Source of the DNA: Candidatus Kuenenia stuttgartensis
Lineage (GTDB): Bacteria > Pseudomonadota > Alphaproteobacteria > SMXS01
Assembly (NCBI GenBank): GCA_943329845.2
Contig: CALQFM020000046.1
Span: 1 to 33,896, forward strand
Direction of reading: 5' to 3'
Length of the DNA stretch: 33,896 nucleotides
Every line of letters begins with the position of its first letter. The first letter of the stretch is position 1. Position numbers and translations under genes: made by a program. Under the pieces are notes generated by a model, which saw only the letters and a list, made by a program, of their open reading frames with translations, was not told where the DNA came from and did not search any database. Positions 18,971 to 27,078 of the stretch are shown in pieces.

Positions 18971-19701
18971 GAGGCCTCGCCGGCAGGCGCGCCATCGTCA
19001 CCGGCGGCGCCAGCGGCATCGGCAAGGCGATCTCGAAACGCCTCGCCGAAGAAGGCTGCCATGTCGGCATCTTCGACCTGAACCTGGACGCCGCTCTTGA
19101 GGTGTCCAGTCTCGCCTGCAAGGTCGACGTGACCGACCATGACAGCGTCCGCGCGGGTGTCGCCCGGTTCGAGGCAGAAGCCGGCCCCTGCGACATCCTG
19201 GTCAACTGCGCCGGGTGGGACGCGCCGCGCCTGTTTCTCGAGACGTCGTCCGGCGACTGGGACAAGGTCATCGCCATCAACCTGCGCGGCCCGCTCAACT
19301 TACAGCATGTGGTTTGTCCCGGCATGGCCGCGCGGCGCCGGGGCAGGGTGGTCAACATCGCCTCCGACGCCGGCCGGGTCGGCGCGGGTCTCACCGCCGT
19401 CTATTCGGCGGCCAAGGGCGGATTGATCGCCTTCACCAAATCGCTGGCCCGCGAACTCGCTGCCTTCGGCGTGACGGTCAACGCGGTCGCCCCCGGCCCG
19501 ACACGCACCCCGCTGCTCGAAGCAGGCTTCGGCGATGATGGCGCGCGCTGGCTGGCCTCGGTCGAGAAGGCGATCCCCATGAAGCGCCTGGGCGAGCCCG
19601 AGGACGTCGCAGGCATGGTCGCATTCCTCGCCAGCGACGACGCCGCCTACATCACCGGCCAGGTGATCAGCGTCTCCGGCGGTTTAACGATGGCGGGGTA
19701 A
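18967..19701 (+). CDS. SDR family oxidoreductase
   Basis: A 244-residue classical short-chain dehydrogenase/reductase. It has the cofactor loop TGGASGIGKA, NCAGWDAP in place of the usual NNAG, the catalytic Ser in NIASDAG and the YSAAK pair, and ends in the standard GQVISVSGGLTMAG. The start ATG overlaps the lyase stop as ATGA, so expression is coupled. It probably oxidises or reduces a hydroxyacyl-CoA or hydroxyacid in the same pathway as the MaoC and CitE-like enzymes. The residue pattern alone does not identify the substrate. Confidence 0.9.
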   Translation: MRGLAGRRAIVTGGASGIGKAISKRLAEEGCHVGIFDLNLDAALEVSSLACKVDVTDHDSVRAGVARFEAEAGPCDILVNCAGWDAPRLFLETSSGDWDKVIAINLRGPLNLQHVVCPGMAARRRGRVVNIASDAGRVGAGLTAVYSAAKGGLIAFTKSLARELAAFGVTVNAVAPGPTRTPLLEAGFGDDGARWLASVEKAIPMKRLGEPEDVAGMVAFLASDDAAYITGQVISVSGGLTMAG

Positions 19702-19709
19702 ACTTCAGC

Positions 19710-19809
19710 CGTCATACCGCCGAAGGGCGGTATCCAGGCTTGGCGAGTGCGTGCTTGGCGCGCGTTATTCGTAGGGGAGGTCTGGGTTCCGGCCTTCGCT
19801 GGAATGACG
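19710..19809. repeat. Pair of inverted REP-like palindromes between convergent operons
   Basis: The left unit (19710-19738) contains a perfect 8-bp stem, ATACCGCC/GGCGGTAT, around a GAAG loop. The right unit (19782-19809) is an inverted, diverged copy with a TTCCGGC/GCTGGAA stem. Both begin or end with CGTCAT and CCAG, as do the common extragenic palindromes of alphaproteobacteria (CGTCATTCCGGCGAAAGCCGG type). The pair lies exactly between two convergent stop codons and may serve as a bidirectional terminator or mRNA stabiliser. Confidence 0.7.
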
Positions 19810-19823
19810 ACTGGATGGAATGC

Positions 19824-21398
19824 TTACCCCTTAACCCCCGACAACCGCTCCGCCAGCGATGTCGGCCCATTCGTTTTCGGCCAGTACCTGTCCCGGATCA
19901 GGCGCTTATAGAGCTTGCCCGTCGGATGCCGCGGCAGCTCCGGGTCGAAATCGACGGAGCGCGGGCATTTGTAGTGCGCCAGGTTCGCGCGGCAGAAATC
20001 CAGCAGCTCCTGGGCCAGTGCCGCGTCCGGCACAATCCCGGGCAATGGCTGCACCACCGCCTTCACCTCCTCGCCGAACTCGGCGTTGGGCACGCCGAAC
20101 ACCGCCGCGTCGGCCACCTTGGGGTGCGTCACCAGCAGGTTCTCGGCCTCCTGCGGATAGATGTTCACGCCGCCGGAGACGATGACGTTGTCGCGCCGGT
20201 CGCTCAGATACAGGTAGCCGCCCTCGTCCACGAACCCGATGTCGCCGATGGTGGTCCAGCCCCGGGAATTGCGCGACCGCGCCGTCTTCTCCGGGTCGTT
20301 GTGATACTCGAACACGCTGCCGCCGCCGAAGAAGATCAGCCCGGCTTCGCCCGGCGGCAATTCCACTTCCCCGGTTTCGTCCATGATGTGCAGCTCGCCG
20401 CGCGCCGGCCGCCCGACCGAGCCCGGATGCGCGAGCCACTCCTCCGGTCCGATGGCGCACAGGCCGTTGCTTTCGGTGCCGCTGTAATATTCGTGGATCA
20501 CCGGTCCCCACCAGTCGATCATCCGCCGCTTGATGTCGACGGGGCAGGGCGCGGCAGCGTGGATGGCTTTCTCCATCGACGACAGGTCGTATCCGGCACG
20601 CGTTTCGTCCGGCAGCTTCAGCAAGCGGATGAACATGGTCGGCACCCATTGCGCGTGGGTGACCCGGTAGCGCTCGATGGCCGCCAGCGCCGCCTCGGCG
20701 TCGAACTTGTCCATGATGATGGAGGTGCCGCCCAGCGCTTGGACCGCCATGTTGAACTTCAGCGGCGCGGCGTGATAGAGCGGCGCGGTCGACAAATAGA
20801 CGGTCTTCGACGAGAACCCATAGAGCCGTGTCAGCGCCGCCGCCAGCGGCGTCTCCGCATCCACCGGGCCGTCAGGTAGCCGAGGCCGCACCCCTTTCGG
20901 CCGTCCCGTCGTCCCCGACGAATAGAGCATGGGCGCGCCCTGTGTCGTGTCCAGCGGCTCTGCCGGAAAGCGCTCGATGACTGCGTCGTAGGAAAGGTGC
21001 CGGTCGAGGGCGCCGTCCAGCACCAGCCGGTGGCCGACGCCTGGTGTCAGCGGCCGCAGCGCCTCGGCCTTGTCCGCCTGCCGCACCGTGGTCACCAGCG
21101 CCGAGGAGCCGCTGTCGTTCACCACATAGGCGGCTTCCTCCGCCGTCAGCAGGGTGCTGATCGGCGTGAAGTACAACCCCGCGCTCTGCGCGCCCCACGC
21201 CACCTCGAAAAAGCGCCTGTGATTCTCGATCAGCATGGCGACGCCGTCGCCGCGCTTCAGCCCCAGCCACCGGAATAGCTGCGCACACCGGGCCGCGCCG
21301 TCCGCCAGCGCGGCATAGCTGACCGTTTCGCCGGTCGCGGCCATGACGATGGCCGGCTTGTCCGGATGCGCCGCCGCGTGATGGCGCGGATGGAACAC
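19824..21398 (-). CDS. AMP-dependent acyl-CoA synthetase
   Basis: A 524-residue ANL-family acyl-CoA ligase. It contains the ATP loop LYSSGTTGRPKGV, the adenine motif YYSGTESNG, TTIGDIGFVDEGGYLYLSDR with the ribose-binding Asp, the hinge and pantetheine region VIVSGGVNIYPQEAENLL, and the C-terminal catalytic lysine in LPRHPTGKLYKRL. All the elements for activity are present. The start is GTG two bases from the stop of the upstream SDR, so the two are co-translated. The likely substrate is a medium-chain, branched or ring-derived carboxylic acid; it might also activate the acid fed to the facing MaoC-lyase operon. Confidence 0.9.
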   Translation of the reverse strand: MFHPRHHAAAHPDKPAIVMAATGETVSYAALADGAARCAQLFRWLGLKRGDGVAMLIENHRRFFEVAWGAQSAGLYFTPISTLLTAEEAAYVVNDSGSSALVTTVRQADKAEALRPLTPGVGHRLVLDGALDRHLSYDAVIERFPAEPLDTTQGAPMLYSSGTTGRPKGVRPRLPDGPVDAETPLAAALTRLYGFSSKTVYLSTAPLYHAAPLKFNMAVQALGGTSIIMDKFDAEAALAAIERYRVTHAQWVPTMFIRLLKLPDETRAGYDLSSMEKAIHAAAPCPVDIKRRMIDWWGPVIHEYYSGTESNGLCAIGPEEWLAHPGSVGRPARGELHIMDETGEVELPPGEAGLIFFGGGSVFEYHNDPEKTARSRNSRGWTTIGDIGFVDEGGYLYLSDRRDNVIVSGGVNIYPQEAENLLVTHPKVADAAVFGVPNAEFGEEVKAVVQPLPGIVPDAALAQELLDFCRANLAHYKCPRSVDFDPELPRHPTGKLYKRLIRDRYWPKTNGPTSLAERLSGVKG

Positions 21399-21399
21399 C

Positions 21400-22311
21400 T
21401 CAGATCGGGTCCCAGTTGAACACGTCCGGCGAGCGTTCCAGCTTGTAGAGGCTGGGCCGCAGCGCGGGCAGCGCGGTTTTCAGGCAGGATTCCACCGTCC
21501 AGCCTTCGTTGGTGTGGACGCTGCGGATCGGCCGCGGCTGGCTGAACAGCACGATCTCGTTCTTGCGCACGCCGAAGATCTGGGCGGTGACGTCCTTTGC
21601 CTCGTCGGTCATCAGCGACACCACGAACGGCGCGATCTTCTCTGGCCCCATCTGCTTGACGATGCGCAGCCGTTCCTCGTTGGCGTCGGTCTGCGGGATC
21701 GTCGCCACCATGCGGGTATAGGCGAACGGCGCGATGCAATTCGAGCGCACGCCGAAGCGCTCCATGTCGATGGCGATGCATTTCGACAGGCCGGCGACCC
21801 CCAGCTTGGCCGCGCCGTAGTTCACCTGCGCGATATTGCCGATAAGGCCGCTGGTCGAGGTCATGTGCACGAAGCAGCCGCTGCCCTGGTCCTTGAAGTG
21901 CGGCGCGGCGGCGCGCGACACGTTGAAGGTGCCGGTCAGGTTGACCTGCTCCACCAGCTGCCAGTCCTTCAGCTCCATCTTGTGGAAGATGGTGTCGCGC
22001 AGGATGCCGGCGTTGTTCACCACCACGTCGATCCGGCCCCAGGCGTCCAGCGCCTGCTGGACCAGCGCGTTCGCGTCGTCCCAGCTGGCCACGCTGCCGA
22101 AATTGGCGAGCGCCGTGCCGCCCGATGCGTTGATCTCGTCGGCGACCACCTGCGCCGCCCGCGCATCGGCGCCTTCGCCCGCCGCGCTGCCGCCCAGATC
22201 GTTGACCACCACCTTCGCCCCATGGCTCGCCGCAAGCTTGGCGATGTTCGAGCCGATGGCGCCGCCCGCGCCGGTGACGATGACCACGCGTCCATCAAGC
22301 AGCTTTGCCAT
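21400..22311 (-). CDS. SDR of the multifunctional-enzyme type 2 class (3-hydroxyacyl-CoA dehydrogenase-like)
   Basis: A 303-residue SDR longer than the classical type. The cofactor loop is TGAGGAIGSN, followed by VVNDLGGSAAGEG, NNAGILRD, the catalytic Ser in MTSTSGLIGN and the YGAAK pair. VVNDLGG, NNAGILRD and the long C-terminal extension (IFGVRKNEIVLFSQPRP to LYKLERSPD) are features of the dehydrogenase unit of peroxisomal multifunctional enzyme type 2 and of bacterial steroid and fatty acid beta-oxidation SDRs. GGGGAGG precedes the ATG at 22311. It is the first gene of an operon with the acyl-CoA synthetase and lies behind a motif resembling the MarR site. Confidence 0.9.
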   Translation of the reverse strand: MAKLLDGRVVIVTGAGGAIGSNIAKLAASHGAKVVVNDLGGSAAGEGADARAAQVVADEINASGGTALANFGSVASWDDANALVQQALDAWGRIDVVVNNAGILRDTIFHKMELKDWQLVEQVNLTGTFNVSRAAAPHFKDQGSGCFVHMTSTSGLIGNIAQVNYGAAKLGVAGLSKCIAIDMERFGVRSNCIAPFAYTRMVATIPQTDANEERLRIVKQMGPEKIAPFVVSLMTDEAKDVTAQIFGVRKNEIVLFSQPRPIRSVHTNEGWTVESCLKTALPALRPSLYKLERSPDVFNWDPI

Positions 22312-22348
22312 GTGTTTCCTCCCCAAGCTGGCGCAACTAGGGCAAGAT

Positions 22349-22367
22349 AATACGCATATGTACTAAA
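22349..22367 (-). promoter_or_regulatory. Motif related to the MarR operator, upstream of the SDR-ligase operon
   Basis: On the minus strand this reads TTTAGTACATATGCGTATT. Its core agrees with the 17579-17594 site (TTAGTATACATGTTTA) at 12 of 16 positions, in the same orientation relative to the MaoC-side gene, 38-56 bases upstream of the SDR start. It is only weakly palindromic. Shared regulation by the MarR protein is plausible, but AT-rich promoter elements could produce part of the likeness. Confidence 0.4.
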
Positions 22368-22461
22368 CTGTCCACGCCGACCGGCGGCACCAGTCGGTAG
22401 CGCGCCGTTTGCCGCCGCCACGCTTTCCGGCCTATTCTTCCCAGGGCTCTTCGGGGGAAAC

Positions 22462-23589
22462 ATGTCCGGAACCGGGCGCGGTGGGCCGTTGCTGGCGCTG
22501 TACAAGGCGCCGGTCAACCGGCTGAACGGCAACGACTTGCGCCTGTGGCATCTGCTGGACGGCGGCGAGGCCGACGTGCTGTGCTTCGCCTACCCAGGGT
22601 CCGAACCGGTACGCGGGGAGATCACTGATCCGCTGCCCTGGCGTTCCATGGAGATCGAGGTGATCGCGCCGGATGGCTGGGCGGCGGCTGTCAACCGGGC
22701 GGTAGACCGCATGCGTCCATCGCATCTGGTGGTCCACGTCCATTCCCGGCTCGACCATCTGGCGTGGCTGCGTGGCATCGTCCATCCGTTCAACGCGCAC
22801 TTTCCCGATTGCCTGTCGCTGATGTACCGCCGCCGGTATGCCGCCATGCCCAAGCTGCGGCGGCCTGGCGCGGCCCTGGCCGCCGGTATTCGCCACCGCC
22901 AATGGCTCGCTGCCGAGGCCGAGGTCGCCGGCAGGGCCGCGCGCTGCATCCTGACCGGAGCGGCCGACCAGGACGCTTTCGCCGGGGGAGTCTCGGCCGC
23001 GGTCGCCGTCGGCAACGGCACCGACTGGACGCTCGCACCGCCGGTCTACCAGGTCCGCGACAATGCCCGGGTCATCGCCTTCCACGGCAACATCGCCTGG
23101 CGGCCCAACATCGCCGGAATCGAGTTGGTATGCCGCCATGTTCTGCCGCTTGTGCGCGAGAAAATGCCGGGCGCGGAGTTCCACATCGCCGGTGGCCCGC
23201 TGACGCCTGACGCGTACCGGCTGGCGCGGCTTCCTGGCGTCGTCTTCCGCGGCTATGTCGAGGACCTGCGCGGGTTCCTGGCTGGCTGCGACGTCTATGC
23301 CGCGCCGATGGCCGAGGGTTCGGGCGTGAAGAACAAGCTGCTCGAGGCCATGGCGGCCGGCATGCCGGTCGTCATCAACCAGCTCGGTGCCGAAGCGCTC
23401 GACGCGCAGTGCCGGTCGCTGATCGGAATCGGCGATGATGCGGCGTCCATGGCCCGGCTGATCCTCGACCTGCTCGCGTCGCCGGAGCGGCGGACGGCGG
23501 CCAGCGCCGCGGTGTGCAGCCATGCTCGGGCGCACTACGGCTGGCCCGCGTTCGCCCGGCAGTTCCGCGACACCTTGGCGCCGATCTAG
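22462..23589 (+). CDS. Glycosyltransferase family 1/4-like protein (GT-B fold)
   Basis: A 375-residue GT-B glycosyltransferase. The linker GNGTDW, the start of the second domain at VIAFHGNIAWRPNIAGIELV, FHIAGGPL and the donor-site region GYVEDLRGFLAGCDVYAAP followed by GSGVKNKLLEAMAAGMPVV are all typical of group 1 transferases, with Glu of the ExxxxxxxE region present in KLLEAMAAG. It resembles polysaccharide-assembly enzymes, yet no other glycan gene is adjacent, so it is an orphan here. A GGGG run shortly precedes the ATG. The TAG stop shares a CTAG with the opposing ligase. Confidence 0.87.
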   Translation: MSGTGRGGPLLALYKAPVNRLNGNDLRLWHLLDGGEADVLCFAYPGSEPVRGEITDPLPWRSMEIEVIAPDGWAAAVNRAVDRMRPSHLVVHVHSRLDHLAWLRGIVHPFNAHFPDCLSLMYRRRYAAMPKLRRPGAALAAGIRHRQWLAAEAEVAGRAARCILTGAADQDAFAGGVSAAVAVGNGTDWTLAPPVYQVRDNARVIAFHGNIAWRPNIAGIELVCRHVLPLVREKMPGAEFHIAGGPLTPDAYRLARLPGVVFRGYVEDLRGFLAGCDVYAAPMAEGSGVKNKLLEAMAAGMPVVINQLGAEALDAQCRSLIGIGDDAASMARLILDLLASPERRTAASAAVCSHARAHYGWPAFARQFRDTLAPI

Positions 23590-25178
23590 CCGCGCCTGAC
23601 CTCGTAACCGGCCTCGTCGCGGTCCCACGTGTCGGCGGTCACGCCGTCCTCGCGCAGCTTGTATTTCTCGATCCGCTCCGAGGTGTTCTTGGGCAGCGCG
23701 GCGGCGAAGCGCACATAGCGCGGCACGGCGAACCAGGGCAGCCGCTCCTGCAGTTGGTCGAGGATCGCAGCGGGCTGGAGCGACACCCCTGGCTTGGCCA
23801 CGATCACCGTCATCACCTCCTCCTCGGAGAGTTCCGACGGCACGCCGAAGACCGCCGATTCCTGTACGCCCTCGATCCGGTCGATGACCTTTTCCACCTC
23901 CCACGACGAGATGTTCTCGCCGCGCCGGCGGATCGCATCCTTCATCCGGTCGACGTAGTAGAAATAACCGTCCTCGTCGGTCCGGCCCCGGTCGCCGGTG
24001 TGGAACCACAAATTGCGGAACGCCTTCACCGTGGCCTCCGGCATCCGGTAGTACTCCTTGAACATGGCGTCCGGCTCGCGCGGCCGCGCGACGATCTCGC
24101 CGTCGACGCCGGGCGGGCATGGGCGGCCTTCCTCGTCCTGGATCTCTACCTGGTAGAGCGGCACTGGCTTGCCGCATGATCCCAGCCGGAAGCCTTCCAC
24201 CGTGTTGATCGTCACCGTGCCCAGCTCGGTCGAGCCATAGACCTCGATCAGCCGCAGCCCGAAGCGCGCCTCGAATTCCCTGCAGATGGTCGCAGGCGCC
24301 GGCGCGCCATAGCCGCGGCGCACCAGGTTGTTGGTATCGTCCGCACGGGGCGGTTGCTTTTGCAGCATCATCAGCAGCGCGCCCATGTAATTGAACGCGG
24401 TCACGCCCTCGCGACGGCAGATGTCCCAGAAGCCCGATGCCGAGAACCGCGAGTGCAACACCGCCTCCGCGTCGGCGAGCATGGCGGCCAGCACGGTCAG
24501 GTAGCGGGCATTGGCATGGAACAGCGGGAAGGCGCTGAACAGTACGTCGTCGGGGCCGTACTCCATGGCGCGGACGCAGATTTTCGCCATCTCGAAATGG
24601 GAATGGTGGCTCAACACCGCACCCTTCGACGGACCGGTCGTGCCCGAGGTGAACAGGATCACAGTCGCATCGTTTGGCCCCTGGCGTTTCGCCGGGCGCA
24701 CCTCGCGCCCGGACGCAGCCAGGTCGTCCAGAAGGTGTCCGGCAAGGCCCCGCAAGGATGGCGCGGCCCTGCCGGTCAACACCACATGTTTGAGCAGCGG
24801 CAGATCCTCGCCGGCCACCGCCTCGATCCGCTCGAGCCAGTCCGGCGCGGTGACCACGGCGCGGCATTCGGCGAGCCTCAGTTGATGCGCCAGCAGGTCG
24901 CCCTTCAGGCCGGTGTTGAGCGGCACCTCGATCAGCGCGGCCCGTGTCAGCGCCATCCAGGTCCGCAAATATTCCGGCCCGTTGGCCAGCATCACCGCCA
25001 CCTTGTCGCCCGGCGCCAGCCCCAGCGCCAGCAGCGCGTCAGCCAACCTGGTCGCGTCCAGGTCGAGCGCGCCATAAGTCAGCGACGTGTCGTCCTGGAA
25101 TCGGATCAGACGCCGGTCAGGGTCCTGAGCCGCGCGGGCGGTCAGGATGGCGTCAATGGTCGATTCGCCGGTGTACAT
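23586..25178 (-). CDS. AMP-dependent acyl-CoA ligase (CaiC/FadD-like)
   Basis: A 530-residue ANL-family ligase. It has the ATP loop LFTSGTTGPSKGAVLSH, the YGSTELGT adenine motif, WFHTGDRGRTDEDGYFYYVD with the ribose Asp, the hinge DRMKDAIRRRGENISSWEVE, and a C-terminal NTSERIEKYKLR lysine segment. The RRGENISSWEVE hinge and NTSERIEKYKLR end are like crotonobetaine/carnitine-CoA ligases and related fatty acyl-CoA ligases. I take the ATG at 25178, 4 bases after the upstream VOC gene stop, because upstream codons belong to that gene in another frame. It pairs with the VOC protein in one operon; the substrate is unknown. Confidence 0.9.
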   Translation of the reverse strand: MYTGESTIDAILTARAAQDPDRRLIRFQDDTSLTYGALDLDATRLADALLALGLAPGDKVAVMLANGPEYLRTWMALTRAALIEVPLNTGLKGDLLAHQLRLAECRAVVTAPDWLERIEAVAGEDLPLLKHVVLTGRAAPSLRGLAGHLLDDLAASGREVRPAKRQGPNDATVILFTSGTTGPSKGAVLSHHSHFEMAKICVRAMEYGPDDVLFSAFPLFHANARYLTVLAAMLADAEAVLHSRFSASGFWDICRREGVTAFNYMGALLMMLQKQPPRADDTNNLVRRGYGAPAPATICREFEARFGLRLIEVYGSTELGTVTINTVEGFRLGSCGKPVPLYQVEIQDEEGRPCPPGVDGEIVARPREPDAMFKEYYRMPEATVKAFRNLWFHTGDRGRTDEDGYFYYVDRMKDAIRRRGENISSWEVEKVIDRIEGVQESAVFGVPSELSEEEVMTVIVAKPGVSLQPAAILDQLQERLPWFAVPRYVRFAAALPKNTSERIEKYKLREDGVTADTWDRDEAGYEVRRG

Positions 25179-25182
25179 GGCG

Positions 25183-25764
25183 TTACTTCGGCAGGTCGGC
25201 CTTGTCGCGCAGGCCGGCGAACTGGCCATTCTCCAGCACGTAATACTTGCTGCCATGGGGCGCGAATTCGCCCTCGGCGGCGATTCCGGGCAGGTTGCGC
25301 AGGCGTGTCCGGGCCTGTTCCGGCATCTCCAGCAATTCGATGATGTTGCCGAACGGGTCGCGGCAGTAGTGGATCTTGGCGCCGCCCGGCCGCGCATTTG
25401 TCAGCGGCTTGATCACCGACCCGCCCGCCGCCAGGAACTTCTCCAGCACCGCCTCGAAGTCGGTGACCTGGAAGGCCAGGTGGGTATAGCCGTGATCGGA
25501 CGCCCGCCTGTCGCTGGCGAAGCCGTTCGACGCGGGCGTGCGGTACTTCCAGATTTCCAGGTAGGTGTTGGCACCGCGCAGCATGTAGCTGTCGGCTGAC
25601 GACTCGTCCATGCCCACATAGGCATTCACGTCGGCATTGCCCTCGTCCCAGTTGTCGACGCCGATGACCTCGAAGCCGAACACGTCCTCGTAGAATTTTC
25701 GTCCGGCCTCCAGGTCGGGCACGTTGACGCCGACGTGATGGATGCCGCAGATCAGTGAAGTCAT
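25183..25764 (-). CDS. VOC (glyoxalase/dioxygenase superfamily) protein
   Basis: A 193-residue vicinal-oxygen-chelate protein with two beta-alpha-beta-beta-beta modules. The first opens with GIHHVGVNVPDLEAGRKFYE; later modules show NTYLEIWKY, HGYTHLAFQVTDFEAVLEKF and DPFGNIIELLE, giving the usual His/Glu metal ligands (His in HHVG, Glu in LEIW, His in YTHL, Glu in IELLE). This suits a metal-dependent glyoxalase, epimerase or extradiol-type dioxygenase. GGGGAAAG precedes the ATG at 25764. It is the first gene of an operon with the acyl-CoA ligase and is divergent from the SnoaL-like gene. Confidence 0.88.
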   Translation of the reverse strand: MTSLICGIHHVGVNVPDLEAGRKFYEDVFGFEVIGVDNWDEGNADVNAYVGMDESSADSYMLRGANTYLEIWKYRTPASNGFASDRRASDHGYTHLAFQVTDFEAVLEKFLAAGGSVIKPLTNARPGGAKIHYCRDPFGNIIELLEMPEQARTRLRNLPGIAAEGEFAPHGSKYYVLENGQFAGLRDKADLPK

Positions 25765-25900
25765 GGTCTTTCCCCGTTCCGGCGCTTTCCGCGCCCCTTC
25801 TGAACGCTAGCACCGGCGGCTAAAGTCGGCGCGCGAAAATTTCGGTGTTTTTTGTATTGGTCCGTCCGATGATCGCCGCCAACCACGCGAGGAGGAAGGC

Positions 25901-26311
25901 ATGGCGGATACCACGATTGCCGACGAGTTGGCCGTCCGTGGCACGATCGAGCGCTATTCGGACGCGGTCTGCCGCCACGACGCCGCCGCGATCGAGGCTC
26001 TTTGGGCCGAAGACGCCCGCTGGAGCGTGCCCGACATGCCCGAGCTGGCAGAGGTGAAGGGCAGGGCGGCGATCATGGAGAAGTTCCGGGCGGCGCAGGC
26101 GTTCTTCCCGTTCACCTTCCTGATCTGCGTGCCCGGCTACATCGAGATCGCCCAGGACCGCGCCGTCGCGCGCAGCTACACCACCGAAATCATCCGCGAC
26201 CGCGACGGCAACACCCGCCGCGCGGCCGGCGTCTACGAAGACGTGCTCGCCAGGCGCAACGGCAGGTGGCTGTTCACCGAGCGGGTCTGGCGCCTGCTGG
26301 ACGCCGCGTAG
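25901..26311 (+). CDS. SnoaL-like / NTF2-fold protein
   Basis: A 136-residue NTF2-fold protein. It opens with DELAVRGTIERYSDAVCRHD, continues with ALWAEDARWSVPD and KGRAAIMEKF, and closes with AAGVYEDVLARRNGRWLFTE, the standard SnoaL-like order. GAGGAAGG precedes the ATG. The interval to the divergent VOC gene is about 136 bases and includes a T-rich stretch. Similar proteins are frequent in steroid and terpenoid catabolic regions, but no catalytic role can be read from the residues. Confidence 0.83.
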   Translation: MADTTIADELAVRGTIERYSDAVCRHDAAAIEALWAEDARWSVPDMPELAEVKGRAAIMEKFRAAQAFFPFTFLICVPGYIEIAQDRAVARSYTTEIIRDRDGNTRRAAGVYEDVLARRNGRWLFTERVWRLLDAA

Positions 26312-26340
26312 GCGACGGCCTTTGCTCTTGTACGCCGCAG

Positions 26341-26369
26341 TATAAGATGTATATTAAATATATCTTATA
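26341..26369. promoter_or_regulatory. NsrR-like operator (nitric-oxide-responsive palindrome)
   Basis: A 29-base palindrome with 24 of 28 paired positions symmetric, in an otherwise GC-rich region. Its core is AAGATGTATAT, a central T, and AAATATATCTT (26344-26366). Each 11-base half agrees at 10 of 11 positions with the known NsrR half-site AAGATGYATTT, at the known spacing. It ends 12 bases before the start codon of a haemoglobin-DUF1971 gene, and both haem proteins and DUF1971/TehB-type genes are known NsrR targets. No nsrR gene lies in this window. Confidence 0.75.
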
Positions 26370-26381
26370 GAGGCCTGTCTC

Positions 26382-27077
26382 ATGGACCTGCACGATACCC
26401 TTTCCGAAGAACGCCTTGCCGAGCTTGTCGACCGCTTCTACGCGAAGGTCCGCGCCGATGCGACGCTCGGCCCGCTGTTCAACCGCTCGGTCGACGACTG
26501 GCCGCATCATCTCGACAAACTGGCCGCGTTCTGGTCATCCGTGATGTTGACCAGCGGCCGCTACAAGGGCAATCCGGTGGCCGAGCACGTCAAGCACATC
26601 GGCGCGATCACGCCGGCCATGTTTGATCGCTGGCTCGCGCTCTGGACCGAGACAACCTCGGAGCTGTTCGATCCCGAGACCGCCCGGCAGTTTCAGGAAA
26701 AGGCCGGCCGCATCGCCGAGAGCCTGCAGCTTGCCCTGAAGTTTCATCGCGGAATCCCCACGGTCGCCAACCCGGCGCGCCCGGCGGCGCTCAGCGATAC
26801 GCCGTACCGTTCGACGGCGGTGTTCGATCAGGAGTCCCTGCCCGGGGCGTTGCGGCGCGAACACCGGACCAAGGCGGGGACGTGGGGCGTCATCCGCGTA
26901 TTGTCCGGCACGTTGCGGCTGCATATGGCCGCGAGCGGCGAGGTCGAGGAGTTGTCGGAAGATCATCCCGGCATTGTCGCGCCGGAGCAGGCCCATTGGG
27001 TCGAGCCGCTCGGCCCCTTCCGCATGCAGGTCGACTTCCACGATGCGCCACCGGCCGTGGCGCGGCCGGGAGGCTGA
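26382..27077 (+). CDS. Group III truncated haemoglobin fused to DUF1971
   Basis: A 231-residue two-domain protein. Residues 1-125 or so are a group III truncated haemoglobin: VDRFYAKVRADATLGPLF carries the B10 tyrosine (Tyr20), LAAFWSSVML is the E-helix region, and His69 or His72 in PVAEHVKHIG is the candidate proximal haem ligand before FDRWLALW. Residues about 135-225 match DUF1971 (TehB N-terminal-like cupin): LPGALRREHRTKAGTWGVIR, LSGTLRLHM and IVAPEQAHWVEPLGPFRM. The fusion suggests NO or peroxynitrite chemistry linked to a small-molecule-binding cupin. GAGG lies 8 bases before the ATG, directly after the NsrR-like palindrome. A ferredoxin follows after 1 base. Confidence 0.88.
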   Translation: MDLHDTLSEERLAELVDRFYAKVRADATLGPLFNRSVDDWPHHLDKLAAFWSSVMLTSGRYKGNPVAEHVKHIGAITPAMFDRWLALWTETTSELFDPETARQFQEKAGRIAESLQLALKFHRGIPTVANPARPAALSDTPYRSTAVFDQESLPGALRREHRTKAGTWGVIRVLSGTLRLHMAASGEVEELSEDHPGIVAPEQAHWVEPLGPFRMQVDFHDAPPAVARPGG

Positions 27078-27078
27078 C

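Noticed and set aside
22432-24867. An 811-codon minus-strand frame spanning the glycosyltransferase and the ligase
   Set aside because: It crosses the stop of one real gene and runs antisense to the other, with no recognisable domain.
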